Shown piece by piece: positions 14,035 to 16,444 of a stretch of DNA of 16,444 nt; within the stretch, counting starts at the first letter, position 1; the number at the start of each line of letters is the position of its first letter. Position numbers and translations under genes: made by a program. The stretch covers positions 1 through 16,444 of the forward strand of contig JAZTXB010000083.1 in the NCBI GenBank assembly GCA_045636225.1, read 5' to 3'. The stretch is from UMGS1613 sp045636225. Its GTDB lineage: Bacteria > Bacillota_I > Bacilli_A > RF39 > UBA660. Below the pieces are notes generated by a model. That model did not search any database, had not been told where the DNA came from, and saw only the letters and a program-made list of their open reading frames with translations.

Positions 14035-16212
14035 TTATTCTTCGTCTTCGTTTTTAACTAAAACTTCTCTAGGTTTAGAACCATTTTGTGGTCCTACTAT
14101 TCCTCTTTCTTCAAGTAGGTCAATACACCTCGCAGCTCTGTTATAACCTAATCTAAATCTTCTTTGTAAAAGCGATGCACTAGCTTTTCCTTGACTAACA
14201 ACAAAGTCTACTATTTCGTTATATAAAGGTTCTTCGTAATCATCTTTAGATTCGGTCATGGTAGTTGCGCCACGTTCTTCATCATCCATTGTAAGAGTTG
14301 AATCATACTGAGCTTTTTGCTGCGTGCATACATAATCAACAAGAGCTTTTGTTTCATCTTCTGAAATAAATGTACCTTGAATACGAAGTGGTGCATTAGT
14401 ACCTTGTGGCAGGAATAACATATCTCCTTTTCCAAGTAATTTCTCAGCACCTACCATATCTAAGATAGTTCTTGAATCTATACCACTTGATACAGCAAAT
14501 GAAATACGAGATGGAATATTTGCCTTAACAACACCTGTAATAACATCTGTAGAAGGTCTTTGTGTTGCAACAATTAAATGAATACCTGCAGCACGTGCCA
14601 TTTGTGTTATACGCATAATAGAATCCTCTACTTCTTTTGCAGCAACTAACATAAGGTCTGCAAGTTCGTCTATTATTACAACAATATAAGGCATTCTTTT
14701 TTCCTTTTGGTCCTCTGGAAGTCCTTCATTCTTCTTATCTATATAAGAGTTATAACTTTCGATATTTTTTGTTTTACTTTCTTCAAATACATCATAACGT
14801 CTTTCCATTTCTGCAACTATTCTCTTTAGAGCAACGTTTGCTCTTTTTGGGTCAGTTACTACTGGTGCAAGTAAATGAGGAACTCCATTATATATAGAAA
14901 GTTCTACTTTTTTAGGGTCAACAAGTACAAGCTTTACTTCATCAGGTTTTGATCTCATAAGTATAGAAGCAAGTATACTATTTATACAAACAGATTTACC
15001 ACTACCTGTAGAACCTGCTACTAAAAGGTGTGGAGTTTTATTAATCTCCATCCACTGAGGAGCACCCATTATATCTCTACCTAATACCGCAAGTAATTTA
15101 GAACTTGCTTTATTAGCAGGAATACTAGTTAAAACCTCTCTTACAGTAACCATAGAAATACTCTTATTAGGAAGTTCTATACCTATTGTACTTTTCCCTG
15201 GTATTGGAGCTTGTATACGAACATCCTTCGCTGCTAAAGCTAAAGCAATTTCTCTATTCAAACTAAGAATCTTACTAACTTTAGTTCCAGCTTTTATTTC
15301 AAGTTCATACTGTGTTACAGCAGGACCAACATGAGAATCTACTACTTTAGCATCAATTCCAAAATCTTTTAACACTTGAATTAATACTGGAATATTATTT
15401 TTAATAGCAACATCATTGTCTTTATTATCAGTTCTCGCTGGTTTATTTAATAAAGAAATTGGAGGAAATGTATATTTTTTATTACTAACCACGGCTGGTT
15501 CTGTACTTGTTACAACAGCAACATCATTTTCTTCTTTAATTTCCTCTTTAACTTCTTCTTCTGGTTCTTCTTCCTTATCATGTTTATCTTTCTTAGGAAG
15601 TTTAACCTTTCCTGCCACTTTCTTAACTTCATCCTTTGTTTTCTTTAACATTTCAAAAATTGAAAGTCCAGTATAAATTATAACTCCGCATACTATTAGT
15701 GCTATACAAATAAATAACGTACCTTTTAGTGTTAATAAAGTCGTAAAAACACTAACAAATATAGCTCCTATAATTCCTCCACCAGTATCAGATGAATTAA
15801 TAGCACCATTTATATATGCCATAACATTATCAATAGTAGTTTTTAATACAGTCAGTCCATCTTTTAATATATTAAAATTATTTGGATCCATAGTCTTTTC
15901 ATCAATATAACTCATATGAAGAAGTGTAAGTATTCCTATTAATATTACAAAAATGCCTATTGTTTTTCCATTTAATATTTTAGGTATCTTCCTTTTAATT
16001 ATAGTATATATTCCTATTCCACCTAGAAAAACTAAAAATAATGCCCATAAAGAACCAACCAAAAAGTTGGAAAAACCCTTTATAAAATCTGCAACTGGTC
16101 CAAAAGGACATAATCCTACAATCGAAATTAATACCAATAGTATTCCTTTTAATTCTATTATATAACCCTTAGGTTCTACATTTTCTTCTTTTCTTTTCTT
16201 CTTTTTTGCCAT
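14035..16212 (-). CDS. ftsK: DNA translocase FtsK/SpoIIIE
   Basis: Septum-anchored hexameric ATPase that pumps chromosomal DNA out of the closing division site, or into a forespore in sporulating relatives. The 725 residues are slightly short for the Firmicutes type (about 780). Four or five membrane segments lie within 22-185, followed by a charged Lys/Glu linker (190-245). The translocase alpha/beta motor follows, with the FtsK signature QYELEIKAGTKVSKILSL at about 301-318. Walker A is AGSTGSGKS (399-407) and Walker B is VVIIDELADL (511-520). An ATQRPSTDVITGVVKANIPSRI segment sits at 549-570. The C-terminal gamma winged helix (about 660-715) contains FRLGYNRAARCIDLLEERGIVG and reads KOPS-like polarity sites. 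The ATG at 16212 has GGAGG upstream. It leads the run ftsK, SPOR-like, radC, mreC, mreD. Whether it serves vegetative division or sporulation cannot be told here. Confidence 0.96.
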   Translation of the reverse strand: MAKKKKRKEENVEPKGYIIELKGILLVLISIVGLCPFGPVADFIKGFSNFLVGSLWALFLVFLGGIGIYTIIKRKIPKILNGKTIGIFVILIGILTLLHMSYIDEKTMDPNNFNILKDGLTVLKTTIDNVMAYINGAINSSDTGGGIIGAIFVSVFTTLLTLKGTLFICIALIVCGVIIYTGLSIFEMLKKTKDEVKKVAGKVKLPKKDKHDKEEEPEEEVKEEIKEENDVAVVTSTEPAVVSNKKYTFPPISLLNKPARTDNKDNDVAIKNNIPVLIQVLKDFGIDAKVVDSHVGPAVTQYELEIKAGTKVSKILSLNREIALALAAKDVRIQAPIPGKSTIGIELPNKSISMVTVREVLTSIPANKASSKLLAVLGRDIMGAPQWMEINKTPHLLVAGSTGSGKSVCINSILASILMRSKPDEVKLVLVDPKKVELSIYNGVPHLLAPVVTDPKRANVALKRIVAEMERRYDVFEESKTKNIESYNSYIDKKNEGLPEDQKEKRMPYIVVIIDELADLMLVAAKEVEDSIMRITQMARAAGIHLIVATQRPSTDVITGVVKANIPSRISFAVSSGIDSRTILDMVGAEKLLGKGDMLFLPQGTNAPLRIQGTFISEDETKALVDYVCTQQKAQYDSTLTMDDEERGATTMTESKDDYEEPLYNEIVDFVVSQGKASASLLQRRFRLGYNRAARCIDLLEERGIVGPQNGSKPREVLVKNEDEE

Positions 16213-16238
16213 AAATAACCTCCATAGCCTACATATAC

Positions 16239-16268
16239 ATTATAACATATAAATTAACTTTTCACTAA
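16239..16268 (-). promoter_or_regulatory. Proximal promoter candidate of ftsK
   Basis: On the minus strand a perfect TATAAT (16239-16244) is preceded by TGT, an extended -10. The nearest -35 (TTAGTG, 16263-16268, 18-bp spacer) is weak. It would give a leader of about 20 nt. Confidence 0.6.
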
Positions 16269-16307
16269 TTATTTACATTTTTTTATATTATTTTACCTAG
16301 TTATTAC

Positions 16308-16336
16308 ACTTTAACACATATAAAATATTTAATCAA
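16308..16336 (-). promoter_or_regulatory. Distal promoter candidate of ftsK
   Basis: On the minus strand TTGATT (16331-16336), a 17-bp spacer ending in TGT and TAAAGT (16308-16313) form a second, weaker promoter candidate. The rest of 16213-16444 is very AT-rich and shows no gene on either strand. Confidence 0.4.
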
Positions 16337-16444
16337 ATATATATTTTTAAGATTTTTAATTATTTATTTCTTTATATTTTAAAATATACGCACAATAATT
16401 TAATAAATGTATTTTATAATATTCTATTTTTTAATAATAATAAA

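Noticed and set aside
16415..16420. Plus-strand TATAAT at the right edge as a divergent promoter
   Set aside because: There is no -35 at proper spacing and no extended -10. In such AT-rich DNA the hexamer is expected by chance, and no downstream gene is in the window.

Overview
The window looks like chromosome from a very AT-rich, low-GC Firmicute (Bacilli/Erysipelotrichia-like, possibly an uncultured gut lineage such as RF39). The evidence is the AT-rich composition, AGGAGG/AGGTGAT ribosome-binding sites, sigma-A-type promoters (TTGACA/TATAAT with 17-bp spacers), RNase Y, a Firmicutes-type SOS box, and mreC/mreD plus ftsK, which imply a walled, dividing cell. Tryptophan is encoded by TGG and every gene ends in TAA, so there is no sign of mycoplasma-type UGA recoding. 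All 14 genes lie on the minus strand, so transcription runs from high to low coordinates. Lineage placement is inference; no rRNA gene is present.

Housekeeping half (about 16.4 kb down to 6.35 kb). A cell-envelope/division run begins with ftsK/spoIIIE. It continues with a small anchored SPOR-like protein, radC, mreC, mreD and an anchored Tim44-like protein, with tight spacing or overlaps, and closes at a terminator near 10.8 kb. recA follows with a near-consensus promoter and an SOS-box-like operator, then its own terminator. rny (RNase Y) has its own promoter and a hairpin at the predicted 5' end of its mRNA. A class I methyltransferase gene follows closely. rplS has its own promoter and a short structured leader. 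An attenuator-like terminator separates it from lepB (signal peptidase I).

Accessory half (about 6.3 kb to 1). Three genes appear lineage-specific. The first encodes an N-terminally anchored exterior protein with two InlB_B (Listeria-Bacteroides) repeats and about six Big_2-like Ig domains. The second, apparently co-transcribed, encodes a long coiled-coil protein with a central glycine-rich hydrophobic segment and no signal peptide. After a strong terminator, a third gene with a near-consensus promoter encodes a pilin-like membrane-anchored protein with five InlB_B repeats, two of them a recent tandem duplication. They lie where many relatives carry rbgA and rnhB after rplS-lepB. This locus is the most plausible place for undescribed biology: a surface adhesin or filament module of unknown function.

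There is no tRNA, rRNA, insertion sequence, CRISPR array or integrase. No gene-free stretch exceeds 300 bases; the longest is the roughly 230-base region upstream of ftsK at the right edge.
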